Below the pieces are notes generated by a model that was not told the origin of the DNA, did no database searches, and worked only from the letters and a program-made list of their open reading frames with translations. Of a stretch of 64,000 bases of DNA, positions 55,417 to 64,000 are shown piece by piece (within the stretch, counting starts at the first letter, position 1; every line of letters begins with the position of its first letter). This DNA comes from Mageeibacillus sp. UBA5734. GTDB lineage: Bacteria; Bacillota; Clostridia; Saccharofermentanales; UBA5734. The translations under genes and the position numbers were made by a program. The stretch lies in the NCBI GenBank assembly GCA_002419365.1, contig DIGA01000116.1, positions 1 to 64,000 on the forward strand, in the 5' to 3' direction.

Positions 55417-56586
55417 TTAGCGGTTACGGATCAGGTTGACACGGATGATGCCATCTACAGCCGTTAGCTTATCGACGACAGAGTCAGGACAATGGCCAGT
55501 GATTTCGAAGACAGCATAGGCGTATTCCTTCTTGCTGCGGCTGGAGAGGTTTTCAATGTTGATCCCCTCACCTGATAAAGCAGAAGAAATCTGAGCCAGA
55601 ATGTTGGGGACGTTTTTGTGGATGACGCATATGCTTTCGTCGCCACCCTTGGGATTCTTGACATCCGGGAAATTGACACTGTTCTTGATATTGCCATTTT
55701 CCAGATAATCGATCAGCTCATCGACCGCCATGACCGCGCAATTATCTTCACTTTCCGGAGTGGATGCACCCAGATGAGGGATGGCAATGACATTTTTCAT
55801 GTTTAGGATTTCGGCAGTTGGGAAATCGGTCAGGTAACGGGCAACTTTGCCGTTCTCCAGGGCCACAGCCAGATCTGCATTGCTGACCAGATCACCACGT
55901 GACAGATTGATGATCCGCATGCCATGTTTCATTTGCTCGATGGCAGCGGCATTGATAAAGCCTTTCGTCTCCGGTGTAGATGGCATATGAAGCGAAATGT
56001 AATCGCAATGCTCAAAAATAGCTTTGGGATCAGAAGCCCGCTTGACACCACGGTTGAGCATCCAGGCATTGTCGACAGTGATGTAGGGATCATAGCCATA
56101 GACATCCATGCCGAGTTCATTGGCGGTGTTGGCCACCATGGCACCGATGGCCCCCAGACCAAAAACGCCCAGCTTCTTACCATAAATTTCCGGCCCGACA
56201 AACGCTTTTTTACCGTTTTCGACCTCTTTGGCGATATCAAGGGTGTTGGGCAGGGTGCGTACCCAGTTGACCCCACCGACCAGGTCACGCGAAGACATCA
56301 GAAGCGCAGCGATGGCCAGCTCCTTGACGGCATTGGCATTGGCACCGGGCGTATTGAAGACCACGATGCCTTTCTGGGAGCAGAGGTCGACCGGGATATT
56401 GTTGACACCGGCGCCGGCCCGGGCAATGGCCTTGAGATTGGGCGCAAGCTCCATGTCCAGCATATTGGCCGAGCGGACCAGGATCGCATCCGGATCCTCG
56501 ACTGTGCTGGAGACCTCATATTTGCTCTTGTCGAACTGGCGTGTGCCAATCGCTGCGATTTTGTTGAGTGTCTTGATCTTATACAT
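55417..56586 (-). CDS. serA: D-3-phosphoglycerate dehydrogenase with C-terminal ACT domain
   Basis: A 389-residue NAD-dependent dehydrogenase, the first step of serine synthesis. NAD-binding motif GVFGLGAIGAMVANTANELG (about residue 145), catalytic Arg in INLSRGDLV, Glu in the TPESEDN segment and His in AIPHLGAST. C-terminal ACT domain (about 320-389: NVPNILAQISSALSGEGINI), the usual serine-sensing site. I choose the ATG at 56586, which overlaps the serC stop by eight bases. Downstream neighbour of serC, so the two steps are co-transcribed; serB is not in the window. Confidence 0.97.
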   Translation of the reverse strand: MYKIKTLNKIAAIGTRQFDKSKYEVSSTVEDPDAILVRSANMLDMELAPNLKAIARAGAGVNNIPVDLCSQKGIVVFNTPGANANAVKELAIAALLMSSRDLVGGVNWVRTLPNTLDIAKEVENGKKAFVGPEIYGKKLGVFGLGAIGAMVANTANELGMDVYGYDPYITVDNAWMLNRGVKRASDPKAIFEHCDYISLHMPSTPETKGFINAAAIEQMKHGMRIINLSRGDLVSNADLAVALENGKVARYLTDFPTAEILNMKNVIAIPHLGASTPESEDNCAVMAVDELIDYLENGNIKNSVNFPDVKNPKGGDESICVIHKNVPNILAQISSALSGEGINIENLSSRSKKEYAYAVFEITGHCPDSVVDKLTAVDGIIRVNLIRNR

Positions 56587-57661
56587 TCTGTTCAAACTCC
56601 CGCATGAATTCTATCAGGGCATCGACACCAGCTTCTGGCATTGCATTGTATATGGAGGCCCGCATGCCACCGACGCTGCGATGGCCTTTGATGTTGACAA
56701 AACCAGCCTTTTCAGCCGCCTTGCAGAATTTCTTGTCCAATTCATCATCGCCAGTGACAAAAGGCACATTCATGATCGAACGCGAGCCTTTTTCGACAGG
56801 AGCCTTGAACAACTTGGAAGCATCAATGAAATCATACAATTTCTGGGCTTTGCGGTAATTGATCTCTGCCATGGCCTCGAGACCGCCTATTTCGTCACGA
56901 ACCCACTCAAGCACCAGCTTGGCAACATAGATCGCGTAACAAGGCGGTGTGTTGTACATGCTATCGTTGTCAGCTGCGACCTTGTAGCTGAGCATGGTCG
57001 GGGCCAGGGGATTTTCATGGCCGATCATGTCTTCACGGACGATGACCAGAGTCAGGCCGGACGGACCCATGTTCTTCTGGGCACCGGCATAGACAAGGGC
57101 AAAGCGCGAAATATCAATCGGCTCAGACAAGATGCAGGAAGACAGATCTGCGACCAGTGGGACAGAACCCGTGTCCGGGATCGCCGGGAACTTGGAACCG
57201 AAAATCGTATTGTTGTAGCAGATATGGACATAGTCCGCGTCTGGACGCACATCTTCTGGCTTGAACGCCGGGATATAGGTGAAATTCTTGTCAGCGCTGG
57301 AAGCCAGGACTTTGACATCACCGTAGCGCCTGGCTTCTTCGTAGGCTTTTTTCGAAAACATGCCGCTGATGACATAATCGGCTTTGCCGTTCCTGGTCAT
57401 CAGGTTGAGGGGGATGGCCGCAAACTGGGTGCTCGCACCGCCCTGGAGAAACAGGACCTTGTAGTTAGCCGGCACACCGAGCACGGAGCGGACGAGAGCC
57501 TCGGCATCGGCAATGATCTTCTCATAGACCGGGGATCGATGGCTCATCTCCATGACGGACATGCCACTGCCCTGGTAATCTGTCATCTCTGCGGCAGCTT
57601 TTTGCAAGACCGAGAGCGGCAGCATGGAAGGACCTGCTGAGAAATTGTATACCCTGCTCAT
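56579..57661 (-). CDS. serC: Phosphoserine aminotransferase
   Basis: A 360-residue PLP-dependent class V aminotransferase. N-terminal VYNFSAGPSMLPLSVLQKA, substrate loop FLQGGASTQFAAIPLNL, and the PLP-Lys region ALVYAGAQKNMGPSGLTLVI, with the Lys in AQKN. Second step of serine synthesis. AGGAG lies eight bases before the ATG at 57661, which I prefer to upstream in-frame ATGs. Promoter at 57702-57730. Confidence 0.97.
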   Translation of the reverse strand: MSRVYNFSAGPSMLPLSVLQKAAAEMTDYQGSGMSVMEMSHRSPVYEKIIADAEALVRSVLGVPANYKVLFLQGGASTQFAAIPLNLMTRNGKADYVISGMFSKKAYEEARRYGDVKVLASSADKNFTYIPAFKPEDVRPDADYVHICYNNTIFGSKFPAIPDTGSVPLVADLSSCILSEPIDISRFALVYAGAQKNMGPSGLTLVIVREDMIGHENPLAPTMLSYKVAADNDSMYNTPPCYAIYVAKLVLEWVRDEIGGLEAMAEINYRKAQKLYDFIDASKLFKAPVEKGSRSIMNVPFVTGDDELDKKFCKAAEKAGFVNIKGHRSVGGMRASIYNAMPEAGVDALIEFMREFEQNV

Positions 57662-57701
57662 TGTCATCACTCCTGATTCTAGAAATTGAAATACGAAGAA
57701 C

Positions 57702-57730
57702 ATTCTAGCAGAATGTACGCCAGACCGGAA
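57702..57730 (-). promoter_or_regulatory. Promoter of serC-serA
   Basis: Minus strand TTCCGG, 17-base spacer, TAGAAT with TG extension (TGCTAGAAT), about 41 bases before the ATG. Confidence 0.6.
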
Positions 57731-57836
57731 TCTTCAACCCGTAGCTAACGGTACATCTTCACGTGCAAAGTCAGCAATCAAGCATCTTTATGCGCAAAAA
57801 CAGCCTAATTTCACCAATCTTAAACGCTTACGAAAC

Positions 57837-59033
57837 TCATCCGTCGATAAATGACCTGATTTGCTCCTTGTTGGCCGCAAAATCGACTGCGATGACGCTG
57901 GCACCACCTATGGTGGCATATTCCCACGTGCCGTCAAAAGGCACCCGGGCTTCGGCAAATGAAACATCGCCTGCACCAATGACCTCGGTAGTCAAACTAA
58001 AGAGCTGGTCCGCTGAGATATTGGTCTTGACATTGCCGATTGCATATCCCACCAGTCCGGCAAGCGTGGCCGCATCCCCCTGGTTCCTGATCTGGCTGAA
58101 AATCGCCTTGATGGTGGCGCGCTGACGGGCAGTCCGGGTGAAATCGCCATTGCCGACCCGGCGATTGCGCGTATGGGACAAGGTCTGGGCCCCGGTCAGG
58201 TGTTTGATACCTTCGCCATCCGGGATGCCTCCAATTTCGGCATTGATGTAGTCGATTTCCTTCTGCGTCAGATACAAGTCGATGCCACCGATCTGGTCGA
58301 CGACGGCGATAAAGTTTTCAAAGCGGATCGTGATGTAGGTCTCAAGCGCAACATCAAAATTATTGCGCAAGGTTTCGGTCAGCAAAGGTTCAGCACCATA
58401 GTTGAAAGCGGCATTGAGCTTGGTCGAACCATGGCCCGGAATGGCCACATACATGTCACGCATAAAGGACAGCAGCTTGATTTGCTTGTTGTCACGGTCA
58501 AAGGTCAGCATGATCATCGAATCCGAGCGGGCACCATCGAGGCCGAGCCGGGCGTCAGAACCGATCAGCAGAATGTTGACCTTGCCCGTGCCGGACAACG
58601 TCACAGGGGTTGGAGCTTGAGTAGGTTTTGGCGTCGGCACAGGTGTGGGAGTCACCACCGGCTTGACGGTCGTTTCAGCGGGTGCGGCAGTCGTTGCTTT
58701 CGTGGTGGGTGCAGAGGTTGTTGACTCAGCGGTCGTCGCTTCAGTGGTAGGTTCAGTTTCAGCTGATGTAGCCTGAGTGGTGGTTGCAGATGTCGTGGTC
58801 TGGTTCACGACAGTACCCGTCGCACCATCGGAAGGGGCACCCTGGTTGGAGCCTGCGACAAGGCTAGCCTGGCCTGTTTCGGAAACCTGGCCAGCATCAG
58901 CACCGCCCAGATCCAGGAAAAAAAAAGCACTGGACGCCAGGACCAGCAGTACGGCAGCCGATATGGCCACGATGCGATGCTTTTTGGAAAATGTTCTGGT
59001 TTTGACACCGTGTTCTTGACCAGTCTTTGACAT
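57837..59033 (-). CDS. LytR-CpsA-Psr (LCP) family cell-wall glycopolymer transferase
   Basis: A 398-residue membrane-anchored enzyme. Short basic N terminus, one helix at about 21-41, then an exported Thr-rich low-complexity linker (about 75-140), then the LCP domain: VNILLIGSDARLGLDGARSD (conserved Asp/Arg), IKLLSFMRDMYVAIPGHGSTKLNAAFNYG, VVDQIGGIDLYL and SHTRNRRVGNGDFTRTARQR (conserved Arg set). LCP proteins attach teichoic acids or capsular polymers to peptidoglycan. The linker is unusually long. AGGAGG precedes the ATG. Monocistronic. Confidence 0.95.
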   Translation of the reverse strand: MSKTGQEHGVKTRTFSKKHRIVAISAAVLLVLASSAFFFLDLGGADAGQVSETGQASLVAGSNQGAPSDGATGTVVNQTTTSATTTQATSAETEPTTEATTAESTTSAPTTKATTAAPAETTVKPVVTPTPVPTPKPTQAPTPVTLSGTGKVNILLIGSDARLGLDGARSDSMIMLTFDRDNKQIKLLSFMRDMYVAIPGHGSTKLNAAFNYGAEPLLTETLRNNFDVALETYITIRFENFIAVVDQIGGIDLYLTQKEIDYINAEIGGIPDGEGIKHLTGAQTLSHTRNRRVGNGDFTRTARQRATIKAIFSQIRNQGDAATLAGLVGYAIGNVKTNISADQLFSLTTEVIGAGDVSFAEARVPFDGTWEYATIGGASVIAVDFAANKEQIRSFIDG

Positions 59034-59089
59034 GAATCGATCCTCCTGGGTCTACCAGCAAATTCGGCAGTGAAAAGGCTCAGCAGTCA

Positions 59090-59118
59090 TTGGTTTTGCC
59101 TGTTATTCATTCTACAAT
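59090..59118 (+). promoter_or_regulatory. Promoter of the MATE transporter gene
   Basis: TTGGTT, 17-base spacer, TACAAT, 45 bases before the ATG at 59163. Confidence 0.55.
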
Positions 59119-59162
59119 GAAATCAGCCGGGATGACAGGCAGAATCAGGCAAAGGAGCCCTC

Positions 59163-60551
59163 ATGGTTAATCAGATGAGCTTGACCGAAGGATCGATCCG
59201 TCCACAGCTCTTGAGGATTGCTGTTCCCATGAGCGTTGGTCTGTTTTTCAATACCCTGTTCAATGTCGTTGACACGTTTTACGCCGGCAGGCTGGGCACC
59301 GAAGCATTGGCTGGCATGTCTGCTTCGTTTTCCGTCTTCTTCATCCAGAATGCCCTTTTGTCAGGACTTGCAACCGGTGTATCAGCCTTGATGGCCCAGG
59401 CGCTGGGGCGAAAAGACCCGGTCGCTATCCAGAGGCTGAAGATCACCGGCCTGGCCTTGATTGTCAGCCTGAGTTTGCTGCTGACAATCGCAGGCCTCAT
59501 CGCTTCACCCTGGCTTCTCTATGTTCTGGGGGCACGTGATCTCGCTCTGAGCGAAGGATCCCGTTATGTGCGCACCATTTATGCTGGCAGCCTTTTCTGG
59601 GGTATCAATGCCAGTCTCCACGCCATCCTGAGTGCCCATGGCCAGACACGTCCCTACCGCAATTTCCTGGTCATCGGTTTTTTTCTGAACCTGATCCTGG
59701 ATCCTTTATTCATCTTTGGCTGGTTAGGCTTGCCTCGGATGGGCACCATGGGTGTCGCCCTGGCAACCGTTCTGGTCCAAGCGATGGGCACGGTTTATCT
59801 GGCTTGGCAGGTCAGCAAAAACAGAGTTTTCCAGGCTGAGGACCTGGTTCTATCCCAAGTCAGACTCAAGGCTGCAGGCGACATCCTGACACAGGGAATC
59901 CCCGCAGCCCTCAACATGCTGACAATCGCACTCGGGGTTTTCGTCATCAACTGGTTCATCTACCGGTTTGGCTCAGACGCTGCCACTGCAGGCTATGGGG
60001 TCGCCGTCCGTATTGAACAGCTGGCCTTGCTGCCTGCGCTTGGCCTCAATACGGCGACATTGGCCATGGTGGGTCAAAACGCAGGCGCCGGAAAACACGA
60101 CCGCGTCCGGGAGGTTTATCACATCTCTCTCCAACTGGGCGCTCTGATCATGACCATTGGCATGGCCTTGCTGTATCCACTGGCGCCCTGGCTGATCGCT
60201 CTGTTCAACCAGGACCCGGATGTGATTGCTGAAGGGACGTCTTACCTGCGGATCGAATTCCTGGCCTTGAATGCCTATGTGATCCTCAATGTCTGCCTGT
60301 CCTTGCTCCAGGGACTGAAAAAGCCCCATTATGCCGTCTGGATCGGCCTGTACCGCCAGATCGCCATGCCGATCCTGATCTTCAATCTCCTGGGGCGCAT
60401 TCTGGGGCTGGGTCTCACCGGCGTCTGGTGGGGGATTGTTTTTACGACGTGGAGCGGGGCCGTGGCTGCAGTCTTGTTTGCGCGATTTGAGTTGAAACGG
60501 ATAATCCCTGAGCCGATCCAATCTCCAAGCTTTCGCCAGCCGCCTCTTTAG
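59163..60551 (+). CDS. MATE family efflux transporter
   Basis: A 462-residue twelve-helix transporter of the MATE superfamily, exporting drugs or metabolites in exchange for sodium or protons. Two homologous halves: VPMSVGLFFNTLFNVVDTFYAGRLGTEALAGMS near the N terminus and ILTQGIPAALNMLTIALGVF with NTATLAMVGQNAGAGKHDRV in the second half. Length is typical. AAGGAG five bases before ATG. The last 110 bases overlap, on the opposite strand, the 3' end of the GGDEF-EAL gene. Confidence 0.94.
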   Translation: MVNQMSLTEGSIRPQLLRIAVPMSVGLFFNTLFNVVDTFYAGRLGTEALAGMSASFSVFFIQNALLSGLATGVSALMAQALGRKDPVAIQRLKITGLALIVSLSLLLTIAGLIASPWLLYVLGARDLALSEGSRYVRTIYAGSLFWGINASLHAILSAHGQTRPYRNFLVIGFFLNLILDPLFIFGWLGLPRMGTMGVALATVLVQAMGTVYLAWQVSKNRVFQAEDLVLSQVRLKAAGDILTQGIPAALNMLTIALGVFVINWFIYRFGSDAATAGYGVAVRIEQLALLPALGLNTATLAMVGQNAGAGKHDRVREVYHISLQLGALIMTIGMALLYPLAPWLIALFNQDPDVIAEGTSYLRIEFLALNAYVILNVCLSLLQGLKKPHYAVWIGLYRQIAMPILIFNLLGRILGLGLTGVWWGIVFTTWSGAVAAVLFARFELKRIIPEPIQSPSFRQPPL

Positions 60552-62280
60552 GGTGCGCACTGCTCAGGAAATCCAGAAAAGCCTGCTCTGGCAAGGGCTT
60601 GCTGAAGTAAAACCCTTGGACAAAATCGCAACCATGGTGGCAAAGCCAGTCATACTGGGCCTTGGTCTCAACGCCTTCGACGACGACTTCAAGATCGAGG
60701 CCATGGATGACAGTGAACAGGGCATCGATCACCATCCGCTCACGATCCTTATGTTCAAGGTTTCGGATCAGGGAGCGGTCCAGTTTGACCACATCGACTG
60801 GTAAATCATTCAGGGATCCAAAGGTGGCATACCCCGTACCAAAATCGTCCAGAGACACTTTGACGCCGTGGCTTTTCAATTCGCCGAACAACTCAGCAAC
60901 TTCGTGAATATCGCTGACCAAGGCTGATTCAGTGATTTCCAGATTCAGGCAGGTCGGGCAGATCTGGTTCAGCTCGATGGACTCAAGAATCAGTTTAACC
61001 AGCTCATACCGGCGGTATTCCAACGCAACGGCCGACAGGTTGACACTGATCGCCAGATCTGGGAAACCGGCCTTTTTCCACACCGCCAACTTTTTACAGG
61101 CTTCACGGATAACCCAGTCGGTCATCGGGATGATCAGCCGCGTCCTTTCAGCCAGCGGAATGAATTCACCTGGTGCTATCTGGCCCAACATGGGATGGTT
61201 CCAGCGCAGCAAGGCTTCGGCATGCCTGAAACGGTTGCGCTGGATGTCGAAAATGGGCTGGAAATAGAGTTCAAATTCCCCTTTGTCCAAGGCAGTGGAT
61301 AGATCCGCAGATAGAATCTCTGCTCTTGTACGGGCAGCAGCCATGCTCTGGCGGTAAAACGTCACGGTATTGCGAGTAGACTTGGCAACAAACAGAGCCA
61401 TATCGGCTTGGATGATAACCTGATCGAGACTGTATCCTGGCTCATCCAGGCAAATCCCGATGCTCACAGTGATCTGGACCAGCTGATGCTTGTACTTGAA
61501 TTGCCTGGCCACCGCTGCCTGGATGGAGCGGGCCAGTTTTGCCACCTGGTCCTCATCAGACAGTCGCGTCAGAACCAGGAATTCATCACCGCTGTATCGA
61601 AAGACCTGATTGTATGAACCGGAACATGTCTGGATAACCTGGGCCAATTCAGACAAGACCTGGTCGCCACCCTGATGGCCCAGTGTGTCATTGACACCGC
61701 GGAAATTGTCGACATCGATCAGCAAAGCTGACAAGGTGGTCTGCTCGGGCAGTCCTTGAATCAATTGCTTTGACATCCGCTGCAAGGCTGTACGGTTTAA
61801 AAGACCTGTCAAGGCGTCATGGTTAGCGGCGTACAGGAGTTGTTCTTCATGCAGTTTGCTTTCCCTGACCCCACGGGTAGCATCGATGCGGTATGAGACA
61901 TCTTCGTGGGTACCAAACATCCAGAGCGGCTGTCCTTCAGAGGTCCATTCCACGACTTTGCCCCGGTCACGAACCCAGATCCAGTTGCCATTCTTGTGCC
62001 GGATCCGGACGTCCAATTCATAATACTCGGATTTGCCATTGAAATGATCCTGCAGGGCCTGGTTGAATCGCAGCAGGTCGTCAGGATGTGCCAGCCATGT
62101 CCATACGTCTATGTTGACGGGGGACAAATCTGCCAGACTAAACCCGGCAATCTCGGCCCAGCGCTCGTTAATGACCAGTTCACCGGTCTGGACATTCCAC
62201 TCCCAGGTCCCCACTTGCATGCTATCAAGATAGTTTTGCAGTTTGCGGATCTGAGCATCCGGATCAGAACAGTCAACCAT
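60442..62280 (-). CDS. PAS-GGDEF-EAL cyclic-di-GMP signalling protein
   Basis: A 612-residue cytosolic protein without membrane helices. PAS domain at about 10-140 (VGTWEWNVQTGELVINERWAEIAGFS, DVRIRHKNGNWIWVRDRGKVVEW, i.e. PAS with PAC motif). GGDEF domain at about 150-310 with the variant site RYSGDEFLVL (Ser for the first Gly) and no RxxD inhibitory site. EAL domain at about 330-570 with intact AEALLRWNHP, NLEITES, SLDDFGTGYATFGSL, KLDRSLI, EGVET and QGFYFSKPL. The EAL phosphodiesterase should be active; cyclase activity is uncertain. GAGGTGG before the ATG. Last 110 bases overlap the MATE gene. Confidence 0.95.
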   Translation of the reverse strand: MVDCSDPDAQIRKLQNYLDSMQVGTWEWNVQTGELVINERWAEIAGFSLADLSPVNIDVWTWLAHPDDLLRFNQALQDHFNGKSEYYELDVRIRHKNGNWIWVRDRGKVVEWTSEGQPLWMFGTHEDVSYRIDATRGVRESKLHEEQLLYAANHDALTGLLNRTALQRMSKQLIQGLPEQTTLSALLIDVDNFRGVNDTLGHQGGDQVLSELAQVIQTCSGSYNQVFRYSGDEFLVLTRLSDEDQVAKLARSIQAAVARQFKYKHQLVQITVSIGICLDEPGYSLDQVIIQADMALFVAKSTRNTVTFYRQSMAAARTRAEILSADLSTALDKGEFELYFQPIFDIQRNRFRHAEALLRWNHPMLGQIAPGEFIPLAERTRLIIPMTDWVIREACKKLAVWKKAGFPDLAISVNLSAVALEYRRYELVKLILESIELNQICPTCLNLEITESALVSDIHEVAELFGELKSHGVKVSLDDFGTGYATFGSLNDLPVDVVKLDRSLIRNLEHKDRERMVIDALFTVIHGLDLEVVVEGVETKAQYDWLCHHGCDFVQGFYFSKPLPEQAFLDFLSSAHPKEAAGESLEIGSAQGLSVSTQIAQTRLQPRPRSTS

Positions 62281-62341
62281 GGATCCACCTCGTAAAAAGT
62301 CACAATACGTCGAATTTCAATGTTGCACCGAGATGAATTTT

Positions 62342-62370
62342 ATTGTAATTTTAATACCTGCAATAATCAA
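62342..62370 (-). promoter_or_regulatory. Promoter of the GGDEF-EAL gene
   Basis: Minus strand TTGATT, 17-base spacer, TACAAT, in a spacer (62281-62440) that is far more AT-rich than the rest of the window. Confidence 0.65.
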
Positions 62371-62438
62371 TAACACGCTATAAATAGTGTTTTTTTATGT
62401 AATATTCGATCATGCAATCGAATAACATCGATCATAAA

Positions 62439-62475
62439 GGCCGGTTTTGAATCCAACTCGAACTCAAACCCGGCC
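62439..62475 (-). terminator. Probable terminator after the flavodiiron gene
   Basis: GGCCGGTTTTGA pairs with TCAAACCCGGCC (one mismatch), followed on the minus strand by TTTATGAT. It lies 33 bases past the stop at 62509. Confidence 0.55.
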
Positions 62476-62508
62476 CGATCTGCACCCTATCTATGAAGAT
62501 ATGAATTG

Positions 62509-63699
62509 TTATTTGATCTTGTCAACAAACTCGTTGCCGAATGTTTCGCAGGCTGCCAAGGCATCTTCATCTGGTACCCAGTTGATGCGGATACCCTCAG
62601 TGACGACGGAGAATCCACCCTTGACCAGTGCATCATGGATCTGGCGCACCGATTCGCCACCCCAGCCGTAACTGCCAAAGGCTGCCGCCTTCTTGTTCCT
62701 GAATTTCAGTCCGCGCATCATCTCAAGCAATCCGGCAATTGAATGGAGAATGCCCCCATTGATGGTTGGTGAACCAACCAGAATCGCCTTGGACTTGAAC
62801 ACTTCGCTGATGATGTCATTTTTGTCGGCATGGGCTGCGTTAAATAGCTTGACCTTGACACTTGGATCGGCCGATTCAATTCCCCTGGCAATGGCTTCCG
62901 CCATTTTGCGGGTCGACTCCCACATGGTGTCGTAGACGAGGGTAATCTGGTTTTCCTGGTAATTGGCAGCCCAGTTCTGGTAGGCCTTGACGATCTGCAG
63001 GGGATGATCGCGCCAGATTACGCCATGGCTGGGGCAAATCAGGTCAACTGGCAATTCCAGGGCCAGGATTTCATCGATCTTCCGAGTCACTTGGCTGGAA
63101 AATGGCGTCAGGATGTTGGCATAGTATTTCAGCGCCTCGGTCATCAGTTCGTCCTGGTCTGCCAGGTCATTGAACAGGGACTCGGTTGCATAATGCTGGC
63201 CGAAGCCATCGTTGCTGAACAGGATGTTTTCGCCGGTCATGTAGGTGAACATGGTGTCCGGCCAATGCAGCATCGGTGCTTCGATAAAGACCAGGTCACT
63301 GTCACCGATGTTGAGTTTGTCGCCGGTCTTGACCGTGATATAGTTCCAGTCCTGGTGGTAATGGCCACGCAGGATTTTCTCGCCATTGGCCGTGCAATAG
63401 ATCGGGGTCTTGGGAATTTCCCGCATCAGTTCGACCAGGCCACCACTGTGGTCGATCTCGTTGTGGTTGCAGATGATGGCATCGATCGACCGCAAGTCGA
63501 CGATTTTTTTCAGCTGGCTTACGAATTCTTCATCAAAGGGTTTCCAGACGGTGTCGATCAGGACTGTTTTCTGGTCCCGGACCAGATAGGCATTGTAAGA
63601 TGAACCATGATGAGTCGAATACTCATCGCCGTGGAAGGTGTCGAGTTCCCAGTCGATCTTGCCGACCCAGGTTACTTTAGGGGTGATTGTTTTAGCCAT
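62509..63699 (-). CDS. fprA: Flavodiiron protein (FprA-type oxygen/NO reductase)
   Basis: A 396-residue two-domain enzyme. The beta-lactamase-like domain holds the diiron ligands H79-x-E81-x-D83-H84 (NHNEIDHSGG), His in APMLHWPDTM, Asp in FSNDGFGQHY and His in CPSHGVIW. A flavodoxin domain follows from about 255 (LVYDTMWESTRKMAEAIARG for phosphate, SPTINGGILHS and FGSYGWGGESV for the isoalloxazine). No rubredoxin domain. It reduces O2 or NO to protect an anaerobe. AAGGAG before the ATG. It follows the RIC gene by 29 bases, so both form a stress operon. Confidence 0.97.
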   Translation of the reverse strand: MAKTITPKVTWVGKIDWELDTFHGDEYSTHHGSSYNAYLVRDQKTVLIDTVWKPFDEEFVSQLKKIVDLRSIDAIICNHNEIDHSGGLVELMREIPKTPIYCTANGEKILRGHYHQDWNYITVKTGDKLNIGDSDLVFIEAPMLHWPDTMFTYMTGENILFSNDGFGQHYATESLFNDLADQDELMTEALKYYANILTPFSSQVTRKIDEILALELPVDLICPSHGVIWRDHPLQIVKAYQNWAANYQENQITLVYDTMWESTRKMAEAIARGIESADPSVKVKLFNAAHADKNDIISEVFKSKAILVGSPTINGGILHSIAGLLEMMRGLKFRNKKAAAFGSYGWGGESVRQIHDALVKGGFSVVTEGIRINWVPDEDALAACETFGNEFVDKIK

Positions 63700-63728
63700 G
63701 GAAATCTCCTTTCCGTCTTGCTGGAAGC

Positions 63729-64000
63729 TCAGGCAAAACGCGGGAACAGAACGCTGTTTTCTTTGTGGATATGCAGGAAAATGTCTTCGGTTAAAGCCTG
63801 GAGTTTCTTGTAGGTCACGACAAAGGTCGGGCAGGCATACGCCGGTGGCTGGTATCCGTTGGTCAGGGCTTTGATCGCCTTGAGGATGTCGCCGGCGGCA
63901 TCATGGTCTTGTTCGAGATCTTCGATCAGGGCTTTGATCGCAGACGTGTCAGAACCGGACAGGATGGCCGGGAACAGGACGCGCTCTTCATCTGCAAAAT
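63729..64000 (-). CDS. Iron-sulfur cluster repair protein RIC (YtfE/ScdA), C-terminal part
   Basis: The last 90 codons of a gene whose 5' end lies beyond the window. The frame begins with FADEERVLFPAIL and includes DLEQDHDAAGDILKAIKAL and ends ALTEDIFLHIHKENSVLFPRFA then TGA. The His/Glu sets in EERVLFP, EQDHDAAG and HIHKENSVLFPR are those of the hemerythrin-like diiron site of RIC proteins, which repair iron-sulfur clusters after NO or oxidative damage. The N-terminal ScdA-type domain, if any, cannot be seen. Confidence 0.88.
   Translation of the reverse strand, partial: FADEERVLFPAILSGSDTSAIKALIEDLEQDHDAAGDILKAIKALTNGYQPPAYACPTFVVTYKKLQALTEDIFLHIHKENSVLFPRFA

Overview
The window is a GC-rich, densely packed chromosomal segment that reads as a fermentative, strictly anaerobic Bacillota (Clostridia) of low-redundancy metabolism. 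Pointers are RNase J, bifunctional Rel, S21/YqeY, the DUF177-rpmF pair, the der-DUF512 pair, DUF1934, strong AGGAGG Shine-Dalgarno sites, Thr/Glu-rich linkers in exported proteins, pta-ackA for acetate/ATP, and a flavodiiron protein next to a RIC-type iron-sulfur repair protein. I cannot name the genus from sequence alone. No rRNA, tRNA, CRISPR array, prophage or intact transposase was seen.

Layout. 1-415: tandem 52-bp repeat island. 416-3708: TIM-barrel protein and glycogen phosphorylase (minus). 3709-3988: divergent regulatory region with two separate 11-bp tandem duplications. 3989-6996: three coupled membrane proteins (prepilin peptidase, CPBP protease, AI-2E/PerM family). 7028-14047: minus-strand run DUF512-der-typA-mltG-U32. 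14157-17300: minus-strand ddl-murI-DUF1934 and DUF177-rpmF. 17301-17824: second repeat island. 17825-19278: small membrane protein plus RluA-type pseudouridine synthase. 19285-23544: eight-gene Mrp-type cation/proton antiporter operon in the subunit order of the Mrp module of membrane-bound hydrogenases, downstream of proS. 25106-27307: pta-ackA. 27487-31441: exported hypothetical protein, tmcAL and tyrS. 31681-34134: rpsT and RNase J. 34117-39911: recJ-rel-AraC/PocR regulator. 40016-43842: alaS, HIT protein, rpsU, yqeY. 43843-44631: third repeat island. 44632-48380: DUF1015 and a DUF2298/YYY giant membrane protein. 48447-59033: surface and envelope proteins (PP2C-like/LysM, RCC1, DUF2207, LCP) interleaved with cca and serC-serA. 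59163-64000: MATE transporter, PAS-GGDEF-EAL protein, flavodiiron protein and the C-terminal part of RIC.

How the genes work together: translation and RNA maintenance (proS, tyrS, alaS, cca, tmcAL, rluA, rnj, der, typA, ribosomal proteins) dominate. Energy conservation is represented by pta-ackA and the Mrp cassette; wall building by ddl, murI, mltG and LCP; stress by rel, the flavodiiron/RIC pair and the c-di-GMP protein.

The most unusual things are: (i) three non-coding islands made of exact 52-bp period units bounded by a shared ~25-bp end sequence, found inverted at both ends of two of them; (ii) the Mrp cassette with no NuoL-like MrpA and no hydrogenase genes, whose DUF4040 subunit carries an extra soluble domain; (iii) a symmetrical divergent promoter at 28,813-28,862 that should make leaderless mRNAs in both directions; (iv) an apparent PP2C pseudophosphatase fused through a membrane segment to an exported LysM domain.
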